Shown here piece by piece: positions 1 through 7,917 of a stretch of 64,000 nucleotides of DNA. A program made the position numbers and the translations under genes. Numbering within the stretch: the first letter of the stretch is position 1; each line of letters starts with the position of its first letter. The notes below the pieces were generated by a model. The model was not told the DNA's origin. It saw nothing but the letters and a program-made list of their open reading frames with translations, and did not search any database. The DNA is from Dolomitihabitans soli (lineage in GTDB: Bacteria; Actinomycetota; Actinomycetes; Streptosporangiales; Streptosporangiaceae): NCBI RefSeq assembly GCF_022213955.1, contig NZ_JAKNTW010000001.1, positions 434,001-498,000 of the forward strand, in the 5' to 3' direction.

Positions 1-1
1 G

Positions 2-631
2 GACATCTGGACGGCCCCGATCACCGGCGGACCGCAGCGCAAACTCGTCTCGTTCGACGAGGACCAGGGCATCGACCTGGTGATCGCCGGCCGTAAGGCC
101 ATCTGGTCGCGCTGGAAGACGGGCGGCGTCTACCAGATGAGCCTCAACGGCGGGCGTTCCAAGCCGCTGCCCGGCACCACGGGGCACCGCCTGCTCGACT
201 GGCCCTGGACCGCTCCCTATCTGCCGGAGAAGGAGAAGAACGTCGTCCGCCGCTTCGGAACCGCGTACAACGCGGAGACCGGCGAGCGCCGGGAGATGAT
301 GAGCGAAGACCGCGGGTGGAACTGCGGGCTCACCTGGTGCCTGCTCGGCAGGAGCGCGCAGCACCGCGACGGTTCGGCAGGGCGCACGATGCCGGGGAGG
401 AGCATGAACACGCCCGCCCTCGACCGGTTCCTCACCCTCTTCCAGATGGGAAAGAAGGGGCTGAGCGGCATGGTGCTGTACGACCTGTCCACCGGGCGTG
501 CCGGTGACCTGGGCATTCGCCCGACGCGCAAGGGCACTCTCCGGGGCGAGCACGTCGACCGCCGTGCCACTGTGTTCCACTACGAATCGCAGGGCAAGAA
601 GGTGATCGTGGACCTCGCCTCGATCAAGTGA
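2..631 (+). CDS. Beta-propeller-like protein, 3' part only
   Basis: The frame is open from the first bases of the window, so this is the C-terminal part (209 residues) of a longer protein whose start lies outside. The N-terminal third visible here has short repeated blades (IWTAPITGG, IWSRWKTGGVYQMSLNGG) of the kind seen in TolB/WD40-like propellers. The last 120 residues carry no motif I recognise. No signal peptide or membrane segment is visible in this part. Function is unknown; a periplasmic or secreted propeller is plausible. A second propeller-like protein with similar blade sequences lies at 46515-47438. Confidence 0.7.
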   Translation, partial: DIWTAPITGGPQRKLVSFDEDQGIDLVIAGRKAIWSRWKTGGVYQMSLNGGRSKPLPGTTGHRLLDWPWTAPYLPEKEKNVVRRFGTAYNAETGERREMMSEDRGWNCGLTWCLLGRSAQHRDGSAGRTMPGRSMNTPALDRFLTLFQMGKKGLSGMVLYDLSTGRAGDLGIRPTRKGTLRGEHVDRRATVFHYESQGKKVIVDLASIK

Positions 632-633
632 GA

Positions 634-649
634 CCGGGCCGCGACCCGG
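634..649 (+). terminator. Weak hairpin after the partial propeller gene
   Basis: A CCGGG/CCCGG stem with a 6-nt loop begins 3 nt after the stop codon and is followed by CTT but no T-tract. It could be a weak terminator between the convergent genes ending at 631 and 775. Support is limited to the inverted repeat and its position. Confidence 0.25.
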
Positions 650-774
650 CTTCCGGGGTGGCTTCTCGGCGCCCGGGGTGCCGCATGCAGGTTTTCGGGC
701 GGCTTCCGGGGATCTGAGGGTGTCGCGGGGGCGGCTCTCCAGCGTCCGGAGTCGGTCGGCGAAGGGCGTGGGCC

Positions 775-2238
775 TCAGCGGCCGGCGAGCCGCCTGAGGG
801 TGTCGCGGAGCCGTCCGAACCGCATCGGCTCGGCGGGCTCGGCGTCCTCCTCCTGGACTGGGAACCGCTGGGTGGCCGGATGCGGATTCTGCGGGGCTTG
901 CTGGGGCCGCCCCGCGCGGATCCCGCGTAGGGTGCCGAGGGCTTCCGCCGCGCCGGGGCGCTTGGCGGGGGACTGGTCGCGCATCCAGCGGACCAGGTCC
1001 ATGACCTTCGCGTCGAGGTCGCCGTCCGCCGTCTCGGCGTCGGGACTGGGCTCGGGCAGCCGGCCGGTCAGGAGCTGGAAGGCGATCACGCCCGCCGCGT
1101 ACACGTCGGACGCGAAGGTCATCCGCTCCGGGCTGGTCTGGCACTCGGGGGCCACATAGTGCACGTCGAGCAGGCCGGGCAACTCGTTGGCCACGGTGTA
1201 GTCGCGCGGGCCCGGCTTGGCGTGGTCGAAGCCGGTCAGCATGGCCCGGCCCGCCTCGGTCACCAGCACGTTCGCGGGGCTGAGCGCGCGGTGCACGACG
1301 CCGTTCGCGTGGACGTGCGCCAGCCCGCGCAGGATGTCCTCCACCAGGTCGAGCGCCGGTTCGACCGGGCCGCCGGCGAGACGCAGGTGCAGCGCGTGCC
1401 CGTGGACGTCGTCGAGAACCAGGACGAACCGGCTCTCGTCGTCGATGCCGAAGAAGTCGCGCGAGCGGACCACGCACGGGTGCGCGGGAATCTTGGTCAG
1501 CGACCGGTACGCGTTGGCGATCCGCTGCCGCTCCGCCTCCCGCTGCTCCGTGATCGCCATCGGATCGGCCTGGTAGACCCGGAGCAGCACCGTCTCCGCG
1601 CCCCTGGCGGTCGCGTTCACCGCGCGGTACTCGGTGACCCGGTTGTCGCCCCCGAGTTGCTCCTCCACCTCCCAGTTGCCGAACCTGGGCGGGGTCGTGG
1701 AACGCCGCACCGCGCCGTTGAGCGCCTCCAGGATCGCTGTGCCGTACGGCTTGGCGTCGGGGCTGCATCCTCGTCTGACGCGTGAGACGTCGCCCAGCGT
1801 GGTGATCAGCCCGGTCAGGGTCGTGACGTTTCGTGAGTCGCGCCCGGCGGGGTCGACCAGGACCGCGTCGGGGGCGGTCAGCACCACCAGGCTGTCGACG
1901 TAGACGCGTTCCAGCTCGCGGTGCCGGTCGACGAGGAGGCCCTTGAGCGCCCGCGCGGTGCCTCTGACCTTGGCCACCGGGGATCCGAAGGCGCCGTGGC
2001 GCGGGGGGAACCAGCGGGTGCCCGCGACCTGGATCCGGCCGTGCGTCCCCTTGACGTCGATGATGCTGAGCGAGTGCCCGGTGAGCACGATCAGGTCGAC
2101 CTCGAAGATCTCCTCGCCGCGTGGCACCTCGATGTTGTGCAGCAACAGCCAGTCAGCGGGGGCGCTGTCACGCAGGTGCGCGATGACCCGCCGTTCGGCG
2201 TCGTTCACCGGACGTCCGCCGCCGACGATCTGTGCCAT
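775..2238 (-). CDS. NERD domain - degenerate protein kinase fusion
   Basis: A 487-residue cytoplasmic protein. Residues about 10-135 form a NERD (nuclease-related) domain, with conserved acidic residues and a DVKG motif near residue 61. Residues about 185-450 form a Ser/Thr kinase-like domain that keeps an APE-type motif (363-365) and the surrounding fold motifs. The key catalytic positions are altered: the VAIK lysine appears as Arg220, the catalytic loop reads HRALSPAN (316-323) instead of HRDxKxxN, and the DFG motif is replaced by GFD (336-338). That pattern indicates a pseudokinase that may bind nucleotide or protein rather than phosphorylate. NERD-kinase fusions are known in anti-phage systems such as PglW, but no Pgl/BREX partner genes are adjacent. 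The gene is monocistronic and divergent from the DJ-1/MarR pair. Confidence 0.85.
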   Translation of the reverse strand: MAQIVGGGRPVNDAERRVIAHLRDSAPADWLLLHNIEVPRGEEIFEVDLIVLTGHSLSIIDVKGTHGRIQVAGTRWFPPRHGAFGSPVAKVRGTARALKGLLVDRHRELERVYVDSLVVLTAPDAVLVDPAGRDSRNVTTLTGLITTLGDVSRVRRGCSPDAKPYGTAILEALNGAVRRSTTPPRFGNWEVEEQLGGDNRVTEYRAVNATARGAETVLLRVYQADPMAITEQREAERQRIANAYRSLTKIPAHPCVVRSRDFFGIDDESRFVLVLDDVHGHALHLRLAGGPVEPALDLVEDILRGLAHVHANGVVHRALSPANVLVTEAGRAMLTGFDHAKPGPRDYTVANELPGLLDVHYVAPECQTSPERMTFASDVYAAGVIAFQLLTGRLPEPSPDAETADGDLDAKVMDLVRWMRDQSPAKRPGAAEALGTLRGIRAGRPQQAPQNPHPATQRFPVQEEDAEPAEPMRFGRLRDTLRRLAGR

Positions 2239-2319
2239 CTCTAGCGTTCCGCCCTTCTACGCCGCTGCAGCATCACCTCCCCCCAGTATCGGGCGTTTCC
2301 CACCACGTTTGGGTCAAAC

Positions 2320-2378
2320 GACAACATACTGTCAAATTGACAACATATTGCCGATATGCCAATATGTTGTCATATCGG
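2320..2378 (+). promoter_or_regulatory. Promoter with interleaved palindromic operators for the DJ-1/MarR operon
   Basis: A TTGACA -35 box (2337-2342) and CAATAT -10 (2360-2365) are separated by 17 bp. They lie inside a perfect 13-bp inverted repeat (TGACAACATATTG, 2338-2350, against 2360-2372, 9-nt spacer). Two further palindromes interleave with it: TGTCAA-A-TTGACA (2330-2342) and CCGATATG/CATATCGG (2351-2358/2371-2378). A third half-site, GACAACATA, starts at 2320. Such an AT-rich dyad over a promoter, 24 bp before the first codon of an operon that encodes a MarR protein, strongly suggests autorepression. Confidence 0.8.
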
Positions 2379-2395
2379 ATGAAGGAAGGGCTCTG

Positions 2396-3025
2396 ATGAG
2401 TAAGAAGACCGTTCACTTGGCCGTCTACGACACGCTGGCCGACTGGGAGGTGGGTCACGCGATCAGTCACATCCGCAACGGCAGATGGCATCGCGAGCCG
2501 GGCGGCCTCGACGTGGTCACCGTGGCGGAGACCCTGGACCCGGTGACCACGATGGGCGGCGTCCGCATCGTCCCCGACCTCACCCTCGACCGGCTCGACC
2601 CGGCCGCCAGCGCGATGCTCATCCTCCCGGGGGCCGACGCCTGGGACGCGGGCGCGCTGACCGCCTTCGCCCGCAAGGCGGCCGCCTTCCTCGACGCGGG
2701 TGCCCCCGTCGCCGCGATCTGCGGGGCGACCGCCGGGCTGGCCGGGCAGGGCCTGCTCGACGACCGCGACCACACCAGCTCCGCCCTCGACTACCTGCGC
2801 TACCAGGAGGGGTACGGCGGGGCCGCGCACTACCGCGACGAACTGGCCGTCACCGACGGCGACCTGATCACGGCCGGCACGACGGCCCCGATCGAGTTCG
2901 CCCGCGAGATCCTCGGCAGGCTCGGCGTCTACACACCCGAGGTGCTCGACGCCTGGTACCGGCTGTTCAGCCGGCACGACCCCCAGGCGTACGGCGTGCT
3001 CGCGGCGGTGGCGGGGGAGGAGTGA
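2396..3025 (+). CDS. DJ-1/PfpI family protein
   Basis: A 209-residue DJ-1/PfpI (ThiJ-like) protein. The nucleophile-elbow cysteine is Cys109 in the sequence AAICGA, and the partner glutamate is Glu18 (ADWEVG), both typical of the family. Members include glutamine amidotransferase-like stress proteins, isonitrile hydratases and glyoxalase-III-like enzymes; the precise reaction cannot be told from sequence. The ATG at 2396 was chosen because the longer open frame upstream runs through the operator, and a purine-rich GAAGGAAGG site precedes this ATG. It overlaps the next gene (MarR) by 4 nt, so the two are translationally coupled and probably respond to the same electrophilic or oxidative signal. 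Confidence 0.85.
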   Translation: MSKKTVHLAVYDTLADWEVGHAISHIRNGRWHREPGGLDVVTVAETLDPVTTMGGVRIVPDLTLDRLDPAASAMLILPGADAWDAGALTAFARKAAAFLDAGAPVAAICGATAGLAGQGLLDDRDHTSSALDYLRYQEGYGGAAHYRDELAVTDGDLITAGTTAPIEFAREILGRLGVYTPEVLDAWYRLFSRHDPQAYGVLAAVAGEE

Positions 3026-3495
3026 GCGGCGAGGAGGCGGACCTGCTGTCGGGCACGGCGCTGGCGGTCTTCCGGCTCAACGGCCAGTTCCTCGAGGTGT
3101 CGGAGAAGCTGGCCAGGCCGGCCGGGCTCACCGCCGCCTGGTGGCAGGTGCTCGGCGCGGTCCTGCGCACCCCGTTGCCCGTGGCCGGAATCGCCCGCGC
3201 CATGGGCATCACCCGCCAGGGCGTCCAGCGGACGGCCGACCTCCTCGTCGAGGGCGGCCTGGCCGAATACCGGCCGAACCCGGCCCACCGCAGGGCGAAG
3301 CTGCTGACCCCGACCCCGGCCGGGAGAGCCGCCATCCGGAAGATCGATCCCGGCCACCGCCGGCTGGCCGAGCTGCTGGCGGCCGAACTCGGCCTGCCCG
3401 CCTTCCGTGACGCCCTGCACGCCCTCGAAACCCTCGTAAGGGCCCTCGACGCGGTCGCCGGTCAGGTGGACGACGGCCCGCCGCCCGGCGGGTGA
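3022..3495 (+). CDS. MarR family transcriptional regulator
   Basis: A 157-residue winged-helix protein starting with GTG inside the stop codon of the DJ-1 gene (GTGA overlap). The recognition region AGIARAMGITRQGVQRTADLL, followed by a wing with EYRPNPAHRRAK, is characteristic of MarR. It probably binds the palindromes at 2320-2378 and represses its own operon until a ligand or oxidation releases it. There is no obvious conserved redox cysteine, so a small-molecule ligand is more likely than direct thiol sensing (inference). Confidence 0.85.
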   Translation: MSGEEADLLSGTALAVFRLNGQFLEVSEKLARPAGLTAAWWQVLGAVLRTPLPVAGIARAMGITRQGVQRTADLLVEGGLAEYRPNPAHRRAKLLTPTPAGRAAIRKIDPGHRRLAELLAAELGLPAFRDALHALETLVRALDAVAGQVDDGPPPGG

Positions 3496-3599
3496 TCGCA
3501 CCCGGACGGCACGGCCCGACGCGGGTCCCGCAGTTCGGCCGCAGTCGGTTCGAGCGCATCGTGGTGATCGCACCCGGGACAGCACGGCCCGACGCGGGT
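3491..3599. repeat. Two ~37-bp near-identical direct repeats between convergent genes
   Basis: The segment beginning GGTGATCGCACCCGG occurs at 3491-3526 and again at 3563-3599, with one indel and few substitutions, 72 nt apart. The first copy overlaps the end of the marR gene and the second abuts the stop codon of the convergent amidotransferase gene. Each copy contains CCCG...CGGG elements that could fold. The function is unknown. Confidence 0.7.
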
Positions 3600-3600
3600 G

Positions 3601-4317
3601 TCAGCGGGCCGTGACGACGGTGGCGAAGCGTTCGGCGACCTCGCGCCAGATCGGGGTCGAGGCCGGCTCGTCGGCCACCGCGCGCGCGTGCAGTTCCGCA
3701 GGGTCGAGGCCCTGCTCGCGCATCCCCGCCAGGTTCCAGTACGGGATCCGCTCGGGCGTGACCTCGGGGTGGAACTGCACGCCCCAGGCCCGATCGCCCA
3801 GGCGGAACGCCTGGTAGGGGCAGCTGTCCGTCTCCGCGAGCCAGACGGCGCCCGGCGGCAGGCCGACGATCGCGTCGATGTGGTGCTCGATCGCGGTGAC
3901 GACACCGGGCAGGCCGTGGAAGAGCGGGTCGTCCGCCGCCTCGGGCCTGATCGTGATCGGCGTGCTGCCGTGCTCCGGCGCGCCGGCGTCGCCCAGCACC
4001 CGACCGCCGGCGACGGAGGCGATCATCTGGCCGCCGAGGCAGATGCCGAACAACGGCACCGAACCGGTCAGGGCCTGCGCGACCAGCGCTCGCGTGGCCG
4101 GGAGCCACGGGGCCTTCTCGTCGTCGTCGGGGAGGTAGCCGCCGCCGAGGACGAGCAGCGCGTCGTGCTCCAGCGTCGCGGGCAGGGGAGAACCGTCGAA
4201 CGGGGTGCACACGTCCACGGCGAGCCCGGCGGTGGTCAGCCACTCGCCGAACCGGCCGGGGCCGCCGTTCACGCCGTTCTGTACGGCCAGCACTCGGAGA
4301 TCGTCGGGCATGGCCAA
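3601..4317 (-). CDS. Class I glutamine amidotransferase-like protein
   Basis: A 238-residue stand-alone GATase1-fold protein of the GMP-synthase-like group. The nucleophile is Cys93 in FGICLGGQM, and the His-Glu pair of the triad is His183/Glu185 in GVQFHPE. Stand-alone members hydrolyse gamma-glutamyl amides or supply ammonia to a partner enzyme; no synthetase partner is encoded next to it. The start could be the ATG at 4317 or the one six bases downstream; both give an intact domain. Single-gene transcript, convergent with the marR gene. Confidence 0.85.
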   Translation of the reverse strand: MAMPDDLRVLAVQNGVNGGPGRFGEWLTTAGLAVDVCTPFDGSPLPATLEHDALLVLGGGYLPDDDEKAPWLPATRALVAQALTGSVPLFGICLGGQMIASVAGGRVLGDAGAPEHGSTPITIRPEAADDPLFHGLPGVVTAIEHHIDAIVGLPPGAVWLAETDSCPYQAFRLGDRAWGVQFHPEVTPERIPYWNLAGMREQGLDPAELHARAVADEPASTPIWREVAERFATVVTAR

Positions 4318-4381
4318 TCAGGCTACCCGGCGTAGGTCACCCCGCCCCGTCCGGGCCCCCGATCCCGGTCGGTGCCGGCCG

Positions 4382-4603
4382 TCAGGAGGACTGGGCGGAG
4401 AGCCGGTCGAAGAGTTCGAGCGCGGCCTGCCGTACCTCGTCGGGGGTGATCCCGTCGAGGGCGGTCCGGGCCTGGGTGACGTCCCGCGTGGTGGCGCAGG
4501 TGATCGCCACTGAGGTGGCGGCGGCGCGGTCGACGGATCCGGCCGGCGCGGTGTCCGCCATCTCCTGTGCGCTCGCCGCGAGGTCGAGGTTGTCTCTGGT
4601 CAC
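4382..4603 (-). CDS. Small hypothetical protein (73 aa)
   Basis: A short, acidic, alanine-rich protein predicted to be helical, with no transmembrane segment. The GTG at 4603 is preceded by AGGAG at suitable spacing, so it is preferred over the ATG at 4627. The reading frame has the high G/C third-position bias of true genes here. I do not recognise a family. It lies downstream of the SDR gene on the same strand, with about 60 nt between. Confidence 0.5.
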   Translation of the reverse strand: MTRDNLDLAASAQEMADTAPAGSVDRAAATSVAITCATTRDVTQARTALDGITPDEVRQAALELFDRLSAQSS

Positions 4604-4666
4604 TGGTGTGCTCCTCGATGGTGTCATGCCGACGCGGAAGTCAAGAGTGGCATACCACCTGTCACC

Positions 4667-5404
4667 TCAGACTCTCGGGCCCGGGGCGCGCCGGAAATTG
4701 AACGGTTCGCTCTCCCGTCCGGGCACGACGAACCAGCACTCGCCGGTGCCCTCGCTGTCGAGCAGGCGCATGAACGCGTCGCCGACGGCGGAGACGGGGA
4801 GGATGGGGAAGCCCATCTCCTCCAGCGCGGCCTTGTTCCCGCCGAGGATGGCCGTGTCGGCGAAAGACGGGCACAGGCCCTGCACCTTGATCCCGAGTGG
4901 TCGCAGGTTCTCGCCGAGGGAGCGGACGAAGCCGACGACTGCGTGCTTGTTGGCGGCGTAGACGGGATCGGACGGGATGCCGACGATGCCCGCCATGCTC
5001 GCGGTCGCCACGATCGTGCCGCCGCCGGCGGCGGTCAGCGCCGGGATCGCCGCGTGCGCGCCGTACACGACGCCGTCGAGGTTGACGCCCATCACCCGGC
5101 GGTAGCGCGTCGCGTCGAAGTCGTCGCCCAGCCCGAAGCCCGAGGCGAGGCCCGCGTTGAGGAAGACCAGGTCGAGCCGGCCGTACCGGTCGAGGGCGGT
5201 GGCCACGGCCGCCTCGTTGTCGGCCAGGCTCGACACGTCACAACGCACGTACGCCGCGCCGATCTCCTCGGCCGTGGCCTTGCCCGCCACGTCGTCGATG
5301 TCGGCGAGCACGATCCTGGCCCCGGTGGCGGCGAGCCGCCGGGCCGCTTCGGCGCCGATTCCCCCGGCGCCACCCGTGATCAGTGCGACTTTTCCGTCGT
5401 TCAC
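4667..5404 (-). CDS. SDR family oxidoreductase
   Basis: A 245-residue classical short-chain dehydrogenase. It has a TGGAGGIG nucleotide-binding loop at the N terminus, an NAG motif, a catalytic Ser in IVATAS, and a YAANK active-site Tyr/Lys pair. An acidic residue after beta-2 (LADIDD) suggests NAD(H) preference. The GTG start at 5404 overlaps the stop codon of the acyl-CoA dehydrogenase gene (GTGA), so the two are coupled. The likely role is oxidising a hydroxyacyl or alcohol intermediate of the same catabolic pathway (inference). The long frame upstream of this GTG belongs to a different frame of the dehydrogenase gene and is not part of this protein. Confidence 0.88.
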   Translation of the reverse strand: MNDGKVALITGGAGGIGAEAARRLAATGARIVLADIDDVAGKATAEEIGAAYVRCDVSSLADNEAAVATALDRYGRLDLVFLNAGLASGFGLGDDFDATRYRRVMGVNLDGVVYGAHAAIPALTAAGGGTIVATASMAGIVGIPSDPVYAANKHAVVGFVRSLGENLRPLGIKVQGLCPSFADTAILGGNKAALEEMGFPILPVSAVGDAFMRLLDSEGTGECWFVVPGRESEPFNFRRAPGPRV

Positions 5405-6630
5405 AGGGGAAGCCCTCCGGTGGCCGCGTTGGTGGAACCGGTGTCCCGGTACGCGGCGATCGTACGCTCGGCGATGCGCATCTGGTGGATCTCGTCGGCG
5501 CCGTCGGCGAAGCGGGCCCAGCGGGCGTGCTGGAACATGTTGGCCAGCGGGGTGTCGGTGGAGTAGCCGAGCGCGCCGTGCACCTGGATCGACCGGTCGA
5601 CGATCCGGTTGAGGCTGTTGGCCACGAAGTGCTTGGCCATCGACACCTCGGTGCGGAAGTCCTCGCCCTTGTCGATCTTCGACGCGGCGTGCAGGACCAT
5701 GAGCTTGCACTGGTAGAGCTCCATCGCCGAGTCGGCGATGAGCCACTGGACGCCCTGCTTGTCGGCCAGCAGGGAGCCGTGGCTGTAGCGGTTGAGCGCG
5801 CGGTCCACCATCATGTCCAGCGCCGTCTCGGCCTGCGAGATCCAGCGCATGCAGTGCGCGAGACGCGCCGGGCCCAGGCGGTACTGTCCGAGCCGGTGGC
5901 CGTTGCCGCGCCCGCCGAGGATCTGGCCGTCGGGCACCCGCAGGTCGGTGATGACGATCTCGCTGTGGCCCGTCGAGCCGTGCATCGTCTCGACCTCGCG
6001 CACGTCGTTCCACCCCTGCTGCGGGATGTCGACGAGGAACGCGGTGTTGGCGCCGCGCGAGCCCTCGGGCACGTCGGGCTCGGTCCGGGCGATGAGGATG
6101 GCGAAGCTCGCCCGCCGGGCGCCGGAGATGAACCACTTGTGACCGTTGATGACCCACTCGTCGCCATCCTTGACGGCGTGGGTGCGGATGAGCGTCGGGT
6201 CGGAGCCCGCCACCTCGGGCTCGGTCATCGCGAAGCACGACGTCTTGAACCCCTGGAGCAGCGGCTTGAGGTACTTCTCCCGCTGCTCGTCGTTCGCCCA
6301 GTGCAGGAGGGTGTGCATGTTCCCCTCGTCGGGGGCCGAGCAGTTGAACACCCACGGCCCCAGCCGGGTCTTGGCCGCCTCCGACTGCACCATGGCCAGC
6401 TCCACGTGGCCCAGGCCCATGCCGCCCCACTCCTTCGGCATGTGCGGCAGCCACAGGCCTTCGTCGCGGGCCTTCTTGCGCAGGTCGAAGATCACTCGGA
6501 GGTACTCCTCGCGGGAGGAGCCCTCTCCTTCGAGTCCCTCGACCGCCGGCATGATCGTGTCCCGGACGAAGGTCCGCACCCGCCGGCGGATCTCCTCGTG
6601 CTCGGGGGCGAGTGTGAAGTCGATGGCCAT
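5401..6630 (-). CDS. Acyl-CoA dehydrogenase (ACAD10/11-like)
   Basis: A 409-residue flavoprotein dehydrogenase that introduces an alpha-beta double bond into acyl-CoA and passes electrons to ETF. Signature stretches are CFAMTEPEVAGSDPT (substrate/FAD contact), WVINGHKWFISGA, and the C-terminal GALGYSTDTPLANMFQ and ADGADEIHQMRIAERTI. The length matches the family. It is first in a two-gene operon with the SDR and is divergent from a TetR gene, with two palindromes between them, so TetR control is likely. The chain-length specificity is not readable from sequence. Confidence 0.92.
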   Translation of the reverse strand: MAIDFTLAPEHEEIRRRVRTFVRDTIMPAVEGLEGEGSSREEYLRVIFDLRKKARDEGLWLPHMPKEWGGMGLGHVELAMVQSEAAKTRLGPWVFNCSAPDEGNMHTLLHWANDEQREKYLKPLLQGFKTSCFAMTEPEVAGSDPTLIRTHAVKDGDEWVINGHKWFISGARRASFAILIARTEPDVPEGSRGANTAFLVDIPQQGWNDVREVETMHGSTGHSEIVITDLRVPDGQILGGRGNGHRLGQYRLGPARLAHCMRWISQAETALDMMVDRALNRYSHGSLLADKQGVQWLIADSAMELYQCKLMVLHAASKIDKGEDFRTEVSMAKHFVANSLNRIVDRSIQVHGALGYSTDTPLANMFQHARWARFADGADEIHQMRIAERTIAAYRDTGSTNAATGGLPL

Positions 6631-6644
6631 AGGACTCCTATCCT

Positions 6645-6682
6645 TGATGCGATCGCATCATGTTTTCAGGCATCTGCCTGAA
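6645..6682. promoter_or_regulatory. Two palindromic operators between acyl-CoA dehydrogenase and tetR
   Basis: TGATGCGATCGCATCA (6645-6660) is a perfect 16-bp palindrome. TTCAGGCA-TC-TGCCTGAA (6665-6682) is a second inverted repeat with 8-bp arms. Both sit in the 77-bp gap between the divergent dehydrogenase start (6630) and the regulator start (6708), the expected place for TetR binding sites controlling both genes. The first one overlaps the dehydrogenase promoter region. Confidence 0.75.
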
Positions 6683-6707
6683 TACCGTAATCCACTCGGG
6701 AGCGCAC

Positions 6708-7379
6708 ATGCCACCCAACTCCGGAGCGACCAGCAGGCGACTGCTGGAGGCGGCCGAACGCCTGTTCGCCGAGCGGGGCATCGACGGGGTGTCGCTTCGC
6801 GAGATCAACGCCGCCGCCGGGCAGCGCAACTCGACCGCCCTGCAGTACCACTTCGGGGACCGCGCCGGGCTGCTCGGCGCGGTGCTCGCCAAACACCAGC
6901 CCGAGATCGAGGTCCGCCGCAACCAGCTCCTCGACGAGTACGAGTCACACGGCGACCTGCCTCTCGCCCAGGCCCGGCGCAGGCTGGCGGGCGCGTTCGT
7001 CCGGCCGATGGCGGCCAAGCTCGCCGATCCCGACGGCGGGCGGGCCTATCTGCGGATCATGGAGCAACTCGTTCAGCGGACCGACCTGCGCACACTGCAG
7101 GAAACTCAGTCAGGCCGCAGCGTCAACCGGTGGCGCGAACTCGTCGCGCCGCTGCTCCCCGAGGTCGCGGTGCGGGAGCTCCACCAGCGCTTCATGGCCA
7201 TCCGGGTGACCTATGTGGAGCTGGCCAGGCGCGCGGCGGGGCCCGAGGGCAAGGACGACCGGCTCTTCATCAGCCACCTGGTCGACGTGGTGTCGGCCGT
7301 ACTGGCGACCGAGGTGTCCGAGGAGACCGCCCGCCTGCTGGCGGAACGCAGCCGCAGGAAGGCCGCCGCCCAGCCCTGA
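6708..7379 (+). CDS. TetR family transcriptional regulator
   Basis: A 223-residue TetR protein with an N-terminal helix-turn-helix at about residues 10-55 (the segment around VSLREINAAAGQRNSTALQYHF) and a variable ligand domain. The second possible start at 6708 (MPPNSG) was chosen because an upstream ATG at 6660 would add 16 residues encoded by the operator itself. It is divergent from the acyl-CoA dehydrogenase/SDR operon and probably represses that operon and itself, with an acyl-CoA or related compound as inducer (inference). Confidence 0.88.
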   Translation: MPPNSGATSRRLLEAAERLFAERGIDGVSLREINAAAGQRNSTALQYHFGDRAGLLGAVLAKHQPEIEVRRNQLLDEYESHGDLPLAQARRRLAGAFVRPMAAKLADPDGGRAYLRIMEQLVQRTDLRTLQETQSGRSVNRWRELVAPLLPEVAVRELHQRFMAIRVTYVELARRAAGPEGKDDRLFISHLVDVVSAVLATEVSEETARLLAERSRRKAAAQP

Positions 7380-7618
7380 CCCAGCCGCGGGCCCTCTGAC
7401 CTCAGCCGCAGGGCGGGCCGGACCGCGGCGGCACCCGCGTTGCGGCCTCGTCAATACGGCGGCGCGGGAACCTCGCCGAACCGGCGCTCCGCCATGACAC
7501 GGCGGCGGCCCGGTACCCCGTTGACGGACACACCCTGCCCGGCGCGCACATATGGGTCCCCCACGAATGATGATCTGTGCTGGCTTCGCGCGGTATATAT
7601 GAGAGACTGCACGTCTGC

Positions 7619-7695
7619 GGGGCGGTAGCTCAGCTGGTCAGAGCAACGGACTCATAATCCGTCAGCCGTGGGTTCAAGTCCCACCCGCCCTACCA
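7619..7695 (+). tRNA. tRNA with CAT anticodon (probably elongator tRNA-Met)
   Basis: The cloverleaf is complete: acceptor GGGGCGG/CCGCCCT (G1-U72 wobble), D-stem GCTC/GAGC, anticodon stem ACGGA/TCCGT with loop CTCATAA, T-stem GTGGG/CCCAC with loop TTCAAGT, discriminator A, and an encoded CCA (7693-7695). The CAT anticodon fits elongator Met; a lysidine-modified tRNA-Ile2 has the same anticodon and cannot be fully excluded. Initiator identity is unlikely because the 1-72 mismatch and GGG/CCC anticodon stem are absent. Confidence 0.9.
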
Positions 7696-7917
7696 CTTAT
7701 CACCTGGGCGATTCCGGTTGACCTGGGCGTTCATCCGAGCCGCGCCGTACGGCCGTGTGCAGCCACAAGCGGGCAAAAGCAGCCGCATGCCACGGGTCGC
7801 GGAACATACGCGGAATGGTTCCGGGGCTCCACGGCACCTGGGGCACGATCCCGCACACCTATGTCCGCCTCACCGCGGCCCGGTCGATTTGCGGGAGAGG
7901 CGGGCCGGAGCAGGAGG

